Assembly: GCA_032622095.1 (NCBI GenBank)
Contig: CP136069.1
Location: 106,544,278 to 106,608,277, forward strand
Reading direction: 5' to 3'
Length of the DNA stretch: 64,000 nt
Origin: Siphonodentalium dalli
Taxonomy: Eukaryota > Mollusca > Scaphopoda > Gadilida > Siphonodentaliidae
In this document: piece by piece, positions 1 to 15,500 of the stretch
Layout of the letters: each line of letters starts with the position of its first letter
Numbering within the stretch: the stretch's first letter is position 1
Program-made: the position numbers and the translations under genes
Notes under the pieces: generated by a model
Seen by the model: only the letters and a program-made list of their open reading frames with translations
What the model was told of the DNA's origin: nothing
Databases searched by the model: none

Positions 1-3000
1 CCCCACCACACACATATATAGGTATCCCCACCACATACATATATAAGTATCCCCACTACATACATATATAAGTATCCCCACCACATACATATATAGGTAT
101 CCCCATCACACACATATATAGGTATCCCCACCACATACAGATATAGGTAACCTCACCACATACATATATAGGTATCCTCACCACATACATATATAGGTAT
201 CCCCGCCAAACACATATATAGGTCTCCCCACCACACATATATATAGGTATCCCCACCACATACATATATAGGTATCCCCACCACATACATATATAGGTAT
301 CCCCACCACACACATCTATAGCTATCCCCGCCACATACATATAGGTATCCCCACCACACACATCTATAGGTATGCCCACCACAAACATATATAGGTATCA
401 CCACCACACACATATATAGGTATCCCCAACACATACATATATAGGTATCCCCACCACATACATATATAGGTATCCCCACCACATACATATATAGGTATCC
501 CCACCACACACATCTATAGGTATCCCCGCCACATACATATATAGGTATCCCCACCACAAACATATATAGGTATCCCCGCCACACACATATATAGGTCTCC
601 CCACCACACACATATATAGGTATCACCACCACACATATATAGGTATCCCCGCCACACACATATATAGGTATCCCCGCCACACACATCACCACATACATAT
701 AAAGGTATCCTCACCACACACATATATAGGTCTCCCCACCACCACACATATATAGGTCTCCCCTCCACATACATCTATAGGTATCCCCACCAAATACATA
801 TATAGGTATCCCCGCCACACAAATATATAGGTATCCCCACCACACACATATATAGGTATACTCGCCACAAAAATATATAGGTATCACCACCACACATATA
901 TATAGGTATCCCCACCACATACATATATAGGTATCCCCACCACATACATATATAGGTATCCCCACAACATACATATATAGGTATCCCCGCCACACACATC
1001 TATAGGTATCCCACCACATACTTATATAGGTATCCCCACCACACATTTATATAGGTATCCCCACCACATACATATATAGGTATCCCCACCACATACATAT
1101 ATAGGTATCCCCAACACACACATCTATAGGTATCCCCGCCACATACATATATGGGTATCCCCACCACACACATATATAGGTATCCCCGCCACATACATAT
1201 ATAGGTATCCCCACCACACACATATATAGGTATCCCCACCACAAACATATATAGGTATCCCCACCACACACATATATAGGTATTCCCACCACACACATAT
1301 ATATAGGTATCACCACCACACACATATATAGATATCACCGCCACATACATATATATGTCTCCCCGCCACATACATCTATAGGTATCCCCAACACATACAT
1401 ATATAGGTATCCCCACCACACACATATATAGGTATCCCCGCCACATACATATATAGGTATCCCCACCACACACATATATAGGTATCCCCACCACAAACAT
1501 ATATAGGTATCCCCACCACACACATATATAGGTATTCCCACCACACACATATATATAGGTATCACCACCACACACATATATAGATATCACCGCCACATAC
1601 ATATATATGTCTCCCCGCCACATACATCTATAGGTATCCCCAACACATACATATATAGGTATCCCCACCACATACATCTATAGGTATCCTCACCACACAC
1701 ATGTATGGGTATCCTCACCATACACATATATAGGTATCCCCGCCACACACATATATAGGTATCCCCGCCACACACATATATAGGTATCCTCTCCACACAC
1801 AGATATAGGTCTCCCCACCACACACTCATATAGGTATCCTCACCACATACATATATAGGTATCCCCGCCACACACATATATAGGTCTCCCCACCACACAC
1901 ATATATAGGTATCACCACCACATACATATATAGGTATCGCCACCACATACATATATAGGTATCCCCACCACACACATATATAGGTATCCCCACCACATAC
2001 ATATATAAGTATCCCCACTACATACATATATAAGTATCCCCACCACATACATATATAGGTATCCCCATCACACACATATATAGGTATCCCCACCACATAC
2101 AGATATAGGTAACCTCACCACATACATATATAGGTATCCTCACCACATACATATATAGGTATCCCCGCCAAACACATATATAGGTCTCCCCACCACACAT
2201 ATATATAGGTATCCCCACCACATACATATATAGGTATCCCCACCACATACATATATAGGTATCCCCACCACACACATCTATAGCTATCCCCGCCACATAC
2301 ATATAGGTATCCCCACCACACACATCTATAGGTATGCCCACCACAAACATATATAGGTATCACCACCACACACATATATAGGTATCCCCAACACATACAT
2401 ATATAGGTATCCCCGCCACATACATTTATAGGTATCCCCACCACATACATCTATAGGTATCCTCACCACACACATATATAGTTATCCTCACCATACTCAT
2501 ATATAGGTATCCCCGCCACACACATATATAGGTATCCCCGCCATACACATATATAGGTAATCTCTCCACACACAGATATAGGTCTCCCCACCACACACAC
2601 ATATAGGTATCCTCACTACATACATATATAGGTATCCCCGCCACACACATATATAGATCTCCCCACCACACACATATATAGGTATCACCACCACATACAT
2701 ATATAGGTATCGCCACCACATACATATATAGGTATCCCCACCACACACATATATAGGTATCCCCACCACATACATATATAAGTATCCCCACAACATACAT
2801 ATATAGGTATCCCCATCACACACATATATAGGTATCCCCACCACATACAGATATAGGTATCCTCACCACCTACATATATAGGTATCCTCACCACATACAT
2901 ATATAGGTATCCTCACCACATACATATATAGGTATCCCCACCACACACATATATAGGTATCCCCGTCACACACATATATAGGTATCCCCGCCACACAAAT

Positions 3001-6000
3001 ATATAGGTATCCCCACCACACACATATATAGGAATACTCGCCACACACATATATAGGTATCACCACCACACATATATATAGGTATCCCCACCACATACAT
3101 ATATAGGTATCCCCACCACATACATATATAGGTATCCCCACAACATACATATATAGGTATCCCCGCCACACACATCTATATGTATCCCCACCAAATACAT
3201 ATATAGGTATCCCCGCCACACAAATATATAGGTATCCCCACCACACACATATATAGGTATACTCGCCACACACATATATAGGTATCACCACCACACATAT
3301 ATATAGGTATCCCCACCACATACATATATAGTTATCCCCACCACATACATATATAGGTATCCCCACAACATACATATATAGGTATCCCCGCCACACACAT
3401 CTATAGGTATCCCACCATATACATATATAGGTATCCCCACCACACATTTATATAGGTATCCCCACCACATACATATATAGGTATCCCCACCACATACATA
3501 TATAGGTATCCCCACCACACACATCTATAGGTATCCCCGCCACATACATATATAGGTATCCCCACCACACACATATATAGGTATCCCCACCACAAACATA
3601 TATAGGTATCCCCACCACACACATATATAGGTATTCCCACCACATACATATATATAGGTATCACCACCACACACATATATAGATATCACCGCCACATACA
3701 TATATATGTCTCCCCGCCACATACATCTATAGGTATCCCCAACACATACATATATAGGTATCCCCGCCACATACATCTATAGGTATCCCCACCACATACA
3801 TCTATAGGTATCCTCACCACACACATGTATAGGTATCCTCACCATACACATATATAGGTATCCCCGCCACACACATATATAGGTATCCCCGCCACACACA
3901 TATATAGGTATCCTCTCCACACACAGATATAGGTCTCTCCACCACACACTCATATAGGTATCCTCACCACATACATATATAGGTATCCCCGCCACAGACA
4001 TATATAGGTCTCCCCACCACACACATATATAGGTATCACCACCACATACATATATAGGTATCGCCACCACATACATATAGGTATCCCCACCACACACATA
4101 TATAGGTATCCCCACCACATACATATATAAGTATCCCCACCACATACATATATACGTATCCCCACCACATACATATATAGGTATCCCCATCACACACATA
4201 TATAGGTATCCCCACCACATACAGATATAGGTATCCTCACCACATTCATATATAGGTATCCTCACCACATACATATATAGGTATCCCCGCCACACACATA
4301 TATAGGTCTCCCCACCACACATATATATAGGTATCCCCACCACATACATATATAGGTATCCCCACCACATACATATATAGGTATCCCCACCACACACATC
4401 TATAGCTATCCCCGCCACATACATATATAGGTATCCCCACCACACACATCTATAGGTATCCCCACCACAAACATATATAGGTATCACCACCACACACATA
4501 TATAGGTATCCCCACCACACACATGTATATAGGAATCACCACCACACACATATATATATATCACCGCCACATACATATATAGGTCTCCCCGCCACATACA
4601 GGTATCCCCAACACATACATATATAGGTATCCCCGCCACATACATTTATAGGTATCCCCACCACATACATCTATATGTATCCTCACCACACACATATATA
4701 GGTATCCTCACCATACTCATATATAGGTATCCCCGCCACACACATATATAGGTATCCCCACCACACACATATATAGGTATCCTCTCCACACACAGATATA
4801 GGTCTCCCCACCACACACACATATAGGTATCCTCACTACATACATATATAGGTATCCCCGCCACACACATATATAGGTCTCCCCACCACACACATATATA
4901 GGTATCACCACCACATACAAATATAGGTATCGCCACCACATACATATATAGTTATCCCCACCACACACATATATAGGTATCCCCACCACATACATATATA
5001 AGTATCCCCACAACATACATATATAGGTATCCCATCACACACATATATAGGTATCCCCACCACATACAGATATAGGTATCCTCACCACATACATATATAG
5101 GTATCCTCACCACATACATATATAGGTATCCTCACCACATACATATATAGGTATCCCCACCACACACATATATAGGTATCACCACCACATACATATATAG
5201 GTATCCCCACCCCACACACATATATAGGTATCCCCACCACATACATATATAGGTATCCCCACACACACACATATATAGGTATCCCTACCACATACATATA
5301 TAGGTATCCTCACCACATACATATATAGGTATCCCCGCCGCACACATATATAGGTCTCCCCACCACACACATATATAGGTATCACCACCACACATATATA
5401 GGTATCCCCGCCACACACATATATAGGTCTCCCCGCCACACACATCACCACATACATATAAAGGTATCCTCACCACACACATATATAGGTCTCCCCACCA
5501 CCACACATATATAGGTCTCCCATCCACATACATCTATAGGTATCCCCACCACATACATATATAGGTATCCCCGCCACACAAATATATAGGTATCCCCACC
5601 ACACACATATATAGGTATACTCGCCACACACATATATAGGTATCACCACCACACATATATATAGGTATCCCCGCCACATACATATATAGGTATCCCCACC
5701 ACATACATATATAGGTATCCCCACAACATACATATATAGGTATCCCCGCCACACACATCTATAGGTATCACCACCACATACATATATAGGTATCTCCACC
5801 ACACATATATATAGGTCTCCCCACCACATACATATATAGGTATCCCCACCACATACATATATAGGTATCCCCACCACACACATCTATAGGTATCCCCGCC
5901 ACATACATTTATAGGTATCCCCACCACACACATCTATAGGTATCCCCACCACATACATATATAGGTATCCCCACCACATACATATATAGGTATCCCCACC

Positions 6001-6700
6001 ACATACATATATAGGTATCACCACCACACATATATAGGTATCCCCGCCACACACATATATAGGTATCCTTGCCACACACATCACCATATACATATAAAGG
6101 TATCCTCACCACACACATATATAGGTCTCCCACAACCACACATATAAAGGTCTCCCCTCCACATACATCAATAGGTATCCCCACCAAATACATATATAGG
6201 TATCCCCGCCACACAAATATATAGGTATCCCCACCACACACATATATAGGTATACTCGCCACACACATATATAGGTATCACCACCACACATATATATAGG
6301 TATCCCCACCACATACATATATAGGTATCCCCACCACATACATATATAGGTATCCCCACAACATACATATATAGGTATCCCCGCCACACACATCTATAGG
6401 TATCACACCACATACATATATAGGTATCCCCACCACACATTTATATAGGTATCCCCACCACATACATATATAGGTATCCCCACCACATACATATATAGGT
6501 ATCCCCACCACACACATCTATAGGTATCCCCGCCACATACATATATAGGTATCCCCATCACACACATATATAGGTATCCCCACCACAAACATATATAGGT
6601 ATCCCCACCACACACATATATAGGTATTCCCACCACACACATATATATAGGTATCACCACCACACACATATATAGATATCACCGCCACATACATATATAG
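1..6700. repeat. Array block A (with 1,962-bp duplication)
   Basis: This sub-block of the 25-bp array is marked by units reading GGTATACTCGCC (near 850, 3,265, 5,612 and 6,252) and by the compressed CCACCACCACACATATATAG form (near 740 and 5,490). Positions 1-455 recur at 1,963-2,417 with an offset of exactly 1,962 bp; the first copy is cut by the window edge. Related, more diverged copies of the same order of variants follow at about 2.9-3.7 kb and 4.0-6.6 kb. A short A-type segment reappears at about 31.2-32.3 kb. Confidence 0.8.
1140..1650. repeat. Local 252-bp tandem duplication (10 units)
   Basis: Two adjacent copies of about 252 bp share the same ordered variants. The rare sequence TAGATATCACCGCC occurs near 1,330 and again near 1,582, and TATTCCCACC occurs at 1,281 and 1,533, both 252 bp apart. 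The copies are nearly identical, which indicates a young ten-unit duplication. The same variant string appears once more near 3.6 kb and near 6.6 kb. Confidence 0.8.
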
Positions 6701-9700
6701 GTCTCCCCGCCACATACATCTATAGGTATCCCCAACACATACATATATAGGTATCCCCGCCACATACATCTATAGGTATCCCCACCACATACATCTATAG
6801 GTATCCCCACCACATACATATATAGGTATACCGGCCACATACAAATAGGTATCCCCACCACACACACATTTATAGGTCTCCCCACCACAAGCATATATAG
6901 GTATCCCCGCCACACACATATATAGGTATCCCCGCCACACACATATATAGGTGTCCCCACCACACACATATATAGGTATCCCCGCCACATACATATATAG
7001 GTCTCCCCGCCACATACATATATAGGTATCCCCACCACACATCTATAGGTATCCCCACCACACACATATATTGGTCTCCCCACCACACACATATATAGGT
7101 ATCCCGCCACATACATATATAGGTATCCCTACCACACACATATATAGGTATCCCCGCCACACACATATATAGGTATCCCCACCACATACATATATAGGTA
7201 TCCTCACCACATACATATATAGGTATCACCACCACATACATATATAGGTATCCCCACCACATACATATATAGGTATCCCCACAACATAAATATATAGGTA
7301 TCCCCAATACACATATCTATATGTATCCCCACCACTCACATCTATAGGTATCCCCACCACATACATATATAGGTATCCCCACCACACACATTTATAGGTA
7401 TTCCCGCCACATACATATATAGGTATCACCACCACACACATATATAGGTCTCCCCACCACATACATCTATAGGTATCCCCACCACACACATCTATATGTA
7501 TCCCCACCACACACATATATATGTATCCCCACCACACACATTTATAGGTATCCCCATCATACACATCTATAGGTATCCCCACCACACACATATATAGGTA
7601 TCCCCGCCACATACATATATAGGTCTCCCCGCCACATACATATATAGGTATCCCCACCACACATCTATATGTATCCCCACCACACACATATATTGGTCTC
7701 CCCACCACACACATATATAGGTATTCCCGCCACATACATATATAGGTCTCCCGCCACATACATATATAGGTATCCCCACCACACATCTATAGGTATCCCC
7801 ACCACACACATATATTGGTCTCCTCACCACACACATATAAAGGTATCCCTGCCACATACATCTATAGAGGTCTCCCCACCACACACATATATAGGTATCA
7901 TCACCACACACATATATAGGTCTCCCCGCCACATACATCTATAGGTCTCCCCACCACATACATATATAGGTATCACCTCCACATACATATATAAGTATCC
8001 CCACCACATACATATATAGGTATCCCCACCACATACATCTATAGGTACCCCCACCACATACATATATAGGTATCCCCACCACATACATATATAGGTATCC
8101 CCACCACATACATATATAGGTATCCCCACCACATACATCCATTGGTATCAACGCCAAATACATCTATAGGTATCCCCACCACATACATCTATAGGTATCC
8201 CGCCACACACATATATAGGTATCCCCACGACACACATATGTAGGTATCACCACCACACAAATATATAGGTATCCCCGCCAAATACATATATAGGTATCCC
8301 CACCACATACATATATAGGTATCCCCACCACACACATATATAGGTATCCCCACCACATACATATATAGGTATCCCCACTACATACATATATATGTATTCC
8401 CACCACATACATATATATGTATCCCCACCACACACATATATAGGTATCCCCACCACATACATCTATAGGTATTCCCACCACACACATATATAGGTATCCC
8501 CACCACATACATATATAGGTATCCACACCACACACATCTATAGGTATCCCCACCACACACATCTATAGGTATCCCCACCACACACATCTATAGGTATCCC
8601 CACCACATAAATATGTAGGTATCCCCACCAAATACATTTATAGGTATCCCCACCACACACATATATAGGTATCCCCACCACATACATATATAGGTCTCCA
8701 CGCCACATACATCCATAGGTCTCCCCACCACATACATATATAGGTATCACCACCACATACATATATAGGTATCCCCACCACATACATATATAGGTATCCC
8801 TACCACACACATATATAGGTATCCCCGCCACACACATATATAGGTATCCCCACCACATACATCTATAGGTATCCCCACCACATACATATATAGGTATCCC
8901 CACCATATACATATATAGGTATCCTCACCACACACATATATAGGTATCCACGCCACATACATCCATAGGTCTCCCCACCACATACATATATAGGTATCAC
9001 CACCACGTACATATATAGGTATCCCCACCACATACATATATAGGTACCCCTACCACACACATATATTTGTATCCCCACCACACACATATTTAGGTATCCC
9101 CACCACACACATATATAGGTATCCCCACCATACACATCTATAGGTATCCCCACCAAATACATATATAGGTATCCCAACCACACACATATATAGGTATCCC
9201 CACCACATACATATAGAGGTATCACCACCACACACATATATATAGGTTTCCCCGCCACACACATATATAGGTATCCCCACCACACACATATATATAGGTA
9301 TCCCCGCCACACACATATATAGGTATCCCCACCACATACATATATAGGTCTCCCCACCACATACATCTATAGGTATCCCCACCATACACATTTATAGGTA
9401 TCCCCGCCACATACATATATAGGTATCACCACCACACACATATATAGGTATCCCCACCACATACATCTATAGGTATCCCCACCACACACATATATATGTA
9501 TCCCCACCACACACATATATATGTATCCCCACCACACACATTTATAGGTATCCCCACCATACACATCTATAGGTATCCCCACCACACACATATATAGGTA
9601 TCCCCACCACATACATATATAGGTATCCTCACCACACACATATATAGGTATCACCACCACATACATATATATGTATCCCCGCCACACACATATATAGGTA

Positions 9701-12200
9701 TCCCCGCCACATACATATATAGGTATCCCCACCTCACACATCTATAGGTATCCCCACCACATACATATATAGGTATCCCCACCACACACATATATATAGG
9801 TTTCCCCGCCACACACATATATAGGTATCCCCACCACACACATATATATAGGTATACCCGCCACACACATATATAGGTATCCCCACCACATACATATATA
9901 GGTCTCCCCACCACATACATCTATAGGTATCCCCACCATACACATTTATAGGTATCCCCGCCACATACATATATAGGTATCACCACCACACACATATATA
10001 GGTCTCCCCACCACATACATCTATAGGTATCCCCACCACACACATATATATGTATCCCCACCACACACATATATATGTATCCCCACCACACACATTTATA
10101 GGTATCCCCACCATACACATTTATAGGTATCCCCGCCACATACATATATAGGTATCACCACCACACACATATATAGGTCTCCCCACCACATACATCTATA
10201 GGTATCCCCACCACACACATCTATATGTATCCCCACCACACACATATATATGTATCCCCACCACACACATTTATAGGTATCCCCACCATACACATCTATA
10301 GGTATCCCCACCACACACATATATAGGTATCCCCGCCACATACGTATATAGGTCTCCCCGCCACATACATATATAGGTATCCCCACCACACATCTATAGG
10401 TATCCCCACCACACACATATATTGGTCTCCCCACCACACACATATATAGGTATCCCCGCCACATACATATATAGGTCTCCCGCCACATACATATATAGGT
10501 ATCCCCACCACACATCTATAGGTATCCCCACCACACACATATATTGGTCTCCTCACCACACACATATAAAGGTATCCCTGCCACATACATCTATAGAGGT
10601 CTCCCCACCACACACATATATAGTTATCATCACCACACACATATATAGGTCTCCCCGCCACATACATCTATAGGTCTGCCCACCACATACATATATAGGT
10701 ATCACCACCACATACATATATAGGTATCCCCACCACATACATATATAGGTATCCCCACCACATACATATATAGGTATCCCCACCACATACATCTATAGGT
10801 ATCACCACCACATACATATATAGGTATCCCCACCACATACATCTATAGGTATCCCCACCACATACATCCATTGGTATCACCGCCAAATACATCTATAGGT
10901 ATCCCCACCACATACATCTATAGGTCTCCCGCAACACACATATATAGGTATCCCCACGACACACATATATAGGTATCACCACCACACACATATATAGGTA
11001 TCCCCGCCAAATACATATATAGGTATCCCCACCACATACATATATAGGTATCTCCACCACACACATATATAGGTATCCCCACCACATACATATATAGGTA
11101 TCCCCACCACATACATCTATAGGTATCCCCACCACACACATATATAGGTATCCCCACCACATACATATATAGGTATCCCCACTACATACATATATATGTA
11201 TTCCCACCACATACATATATATGTATCCCCACCACACACATATATAGGTATCCCCACCACATACATCTATAGGTATCCCCACCACACACATATATAGGTA
11301 TCCCCACCACATACATATATAGGTATACCCACCACACACATCTGTATCCCCACCACACACATCTATATGTATCCCCACCACACACATCTATAGGTATCCC
11401 CACCACATAAATATGTAGGTATCCCCACCATATACATTTATAGGTATCCCCACCACACACATATATAGGTATCCCCACCACATACATGTATAGGTCTCCA
11501 CGCCACATACATCCATAGGTCTCCCCACCACATACATATATAGGTATCACCACCACATACATATATAGGTATCCCCACCACACACATATATAGGTATCCC
11601 TACCACACACATATATAGGTATCCCCGCCACACACATATTTAGGTATCCCCACCACATACATCTATAGGTATCCCCACCACATACATATATAGGTATCCT
11701 CACCACACACATATATAGGTATCACCACCACATACATATATATGTATCCCCGCCACACACATATATAGGTATCCCCGCCACATACATATATAGGTATCCT
11801 CACCTCACACATCTATATGTATCCCCACCACATACATATATAGGTATCCCCACCACACACATATATATAGGTTTCCCCGCCACACACATATATAGGTATC
11901 CCCACCACACACATATATATAGGTATCCCCGCCACACACATATATAGGTATCCCCACCACATACATATATAGGTCTCCCCACCACATACATCTATAGGTA
12001 TCACCATCATACACATCTATAGGTATCCCCACCACACACATATATAGGTATCACCACCACATACATATATAGGTATCCCCACCACATACATATATAGGTA
12101 TCCCCACCACATATATATATAGGTATCCCCAATAAACACATCTATATGTATCCGCACCACACACATCTATAGGTATTCCCACCACATACATATATAGGTA
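6700..12200. repeat. Array block B (2,729-bp and 554-bp duplications)
   Basis: Two nested duplications can be read from rare variants. The CCCCACGACAC marker lies at 8,223 and 10,952, 2,729 bp apart, and the flanking variants of about 7.57-8.9 kb recur at about 10.30-11.6 kb. Inside the block, about 9.05-9.42 kb recurs at about 9.60-9.97 kb with a 554-bp offset. On the + strand two runs (7,669-7,944 and 10,422-10,673) lack the usual TAG because several consecutive units carry ATTGG or AAAGG changes. They are themselves the duplicated pair and are not genes. Confidence 0.75.
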
Positions 12201-12509
12201 TCCCCACCCCACACATTTATAGGTATCCCCGTCAAATACCTATATAGGTATCACCACCACATATATATAGGTCTCCCCGCCACATACATCTATAGGTATC
12301 CCCACCACACACATCTATAGGTATCCCCACCCCACACATATATAGGTATCCCCACCACACACATAAATAGGTATCTCCACCATACACATCTATAGGTATT
12401 CCCACCACATACATATATAGGTATCCCCACCACACACATATATAGGTATCCCCGCCACATACATATATAGGTCTCCCCGCCACATACATATATAGGTATC
12501 CCCACCACA

Positions 12510-15500
12510 CATCTATAGGTATCCCAACCACACACATATATTGGTCTCCCCACCACACACATATATAGGTATCACCGCCACATACATATATAGGTCTCCC
12601 GCCACATACATATATAGGTATCCCCACCATACATCTATAGGTATACCCACCACACACATATATTGGTTTCCTCACCACACAAATATATAGGTATCCCTGC
12701 CACATACATCTATAGGTCTCCCCACCACATACATATATAGGTATCACCACCACATACATATATAGGTATCCCCACCACATGCATATATAGGTATCCCCAC
12801 CACACCCATATATTGGTAACCCCGCCACACACATATATAGGTATCCCCACCATATACATATATAGGTATCCTCACCACACACATATATAGGTATCCACGC
12901 CACATACATCCATAGGTCTCCCCACCACATACATATATAGGTATCACCACCACGTACATATATAGGTATCCCCACCACATACATATATAGGTACCCCTAC
13001 CACACACATATATATGTATCCCCACCACACACATATATAGGTATCCCCACCACACACATATATAGGTATCCCCACCATACACATCTATAAGTATCCCCAC
13101 CAAATACATATATAGGTATCCCAACCACACACATATATAGGTATCCCCACCACATACATATAGAGGTATCACCACCACACACATATAGGTATCCCCACCA
13201 CATACATATAGGTATGCCCGCCACATACATATAGGTATCCCCACCACACACACATATATAGGTTTCCCCACCACAAGCATATATAGGTATCCCCGCCACA
13301 CACATATATAGGTATCCCCGCCACACACATATATAGGTATCCCCACCACACACATATATAGGTATCCCCGCCACATACATATATAGGTCTCCCCGCCACA
13401 CACATATATAGGTATCCCCACCACACATATATAGGTATCCCCGCCACATACATATATAGGTCTCCCCGCCACATACATATAAAGGTATCCCCACCACACA
13501 TCTATAGGTATCCCCACCACACACATATATTGGTCTTCCCACCACACACATATTTAGGTATCCCCGCCACATACATATATAGGTCTCCCGCCACATACAT
13601 ATATAGGTATCCCCACCACACATCTATAGGTATCCCTGCCACATACATCTATAGGTCTCCACACCACACACATATATAGGTATCATCACCACACACATAT
13701 ATAGGTATCCCCGCCACATACATCTATAGGTCTCCCCACCACATACATATATAGGTATCACCACCACATACATATATAGGTATCCCCACCACATACATAT
13801 ATAGGTATCCCTACCACACACATATATAGGTATCCCCGCCACACACATATATAGGTATCCCCACCACATACATCTATAGGTATTCCCACCACATACATAT
13901 ATAGGTATCCTCACCACACACATATATAGGTATCACCACCACATACATATATATGTATCCCCGCCACACACATATATAGGTATCCCCGCCACATACATAT
14001 TTAGGTATCCCCACCACACACATATATAGGTATCACCACCACATACATATATAGGTATCCCCACCACATACATATATAGGTATCCCCACCACATAAATAT
14101 ATAGGTATCCCCAATACACACATCTGTAGGAATCCCCACCAGACACATATATAGGTATTCCCACCACATACATATATAGGTATCCCCACCCCAGACATTT
14201 ATAGGTATCCCCGCCACATACCTATATAGGTATCACCACCACATATATATAGGTCTCCCCACCACATACATATATAGGTATCCCCACCACACACATCTAT
14301 AGGTATCCCCACCACACACATATATAGGTATCCCCACCACACACATATATAGGTATCCCCACCATACACATATATAGGTATCCCCACCACATACATATAT
14401 AGGTATCCCAACCACACACATATATAGGTATCCCCACCACATACATATATAGGTATCACCACCACACACATATAGGTATTCCCACCACATACATATAGGT
14501 ATCCCCGCCACATACATATAGGTATCCCCATCACACACACACATATAGGTCTCCCCACCACAAGCATATATAGGTATCCCCGCCACACACACATATAGGT
14601 ATCCCCGCCACACACATATATAGGTATCCCCACCACACACATATATAGGTATCCCCGCCACATACATATATAGGTCTCCCCGCCACATACATATATAGGT
14701 ATCCCCACCACACATATATAGGTATCCCCACCACACACATATAGTGGACTCCCCACCACACACATATATAGGTATCCCCGCCACATACATATATAGGTCT
14801 CCCGCCACATACATATATAGGTATCCCCACCACACATCTATAGGTATACCCACCACACACATATATTGATCTCCTCACCACACAAATATATAGGTATCCC
14901 TGCCACATACATCTATAGGTCTCACCACCACATACATATATAGGTATCACCACCACATACATATATAGGTATCCCCACCACATACATATATAGGTATCCC
15001 CACCACAACCATATATAGGTAACCCCGCCACACACATATATAGGTATCCCCACCATATACATATATAGGTATCCTCACCACACACATATATAGGTCTCCA
15101 CGCCACATACATCCATAGGTCTCCCCACCACATACATATATAGGTATCACCACCACATACATATATAGGTATCCCCACCACATACATATATAGATATCCC
15201 TACCACACACATATATATGTATCCCCACCACACACATATATAGGTATCCCCACCACACACATATATAGGTATCCCCACCACATACATATAGAGGTATCAC
15301 CACCACACACATCTATAGGTATCCCCACCACATACATATAGGTATACCCGCCACATACATATAGGTATCCCCACCACACACACATATATAGGTCTTCCCA
15401 CCACAAACATATATAGGTATCCCCGCCACACACATATATAGGTATCCCCGCCACACACATATATAGATATCCCCACCACACACATATATAGGTATCCCCG

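Noticed and set aside
7669..7944. + strand reading frame of 91 codons, and its copy at 10,422-10,673
   Set aside because: Both are repeat sequence in which consecutive units lost the TAG through ATTGG or AAAGG changes. They are a duplicated pair from the 2,729-bp duplication.
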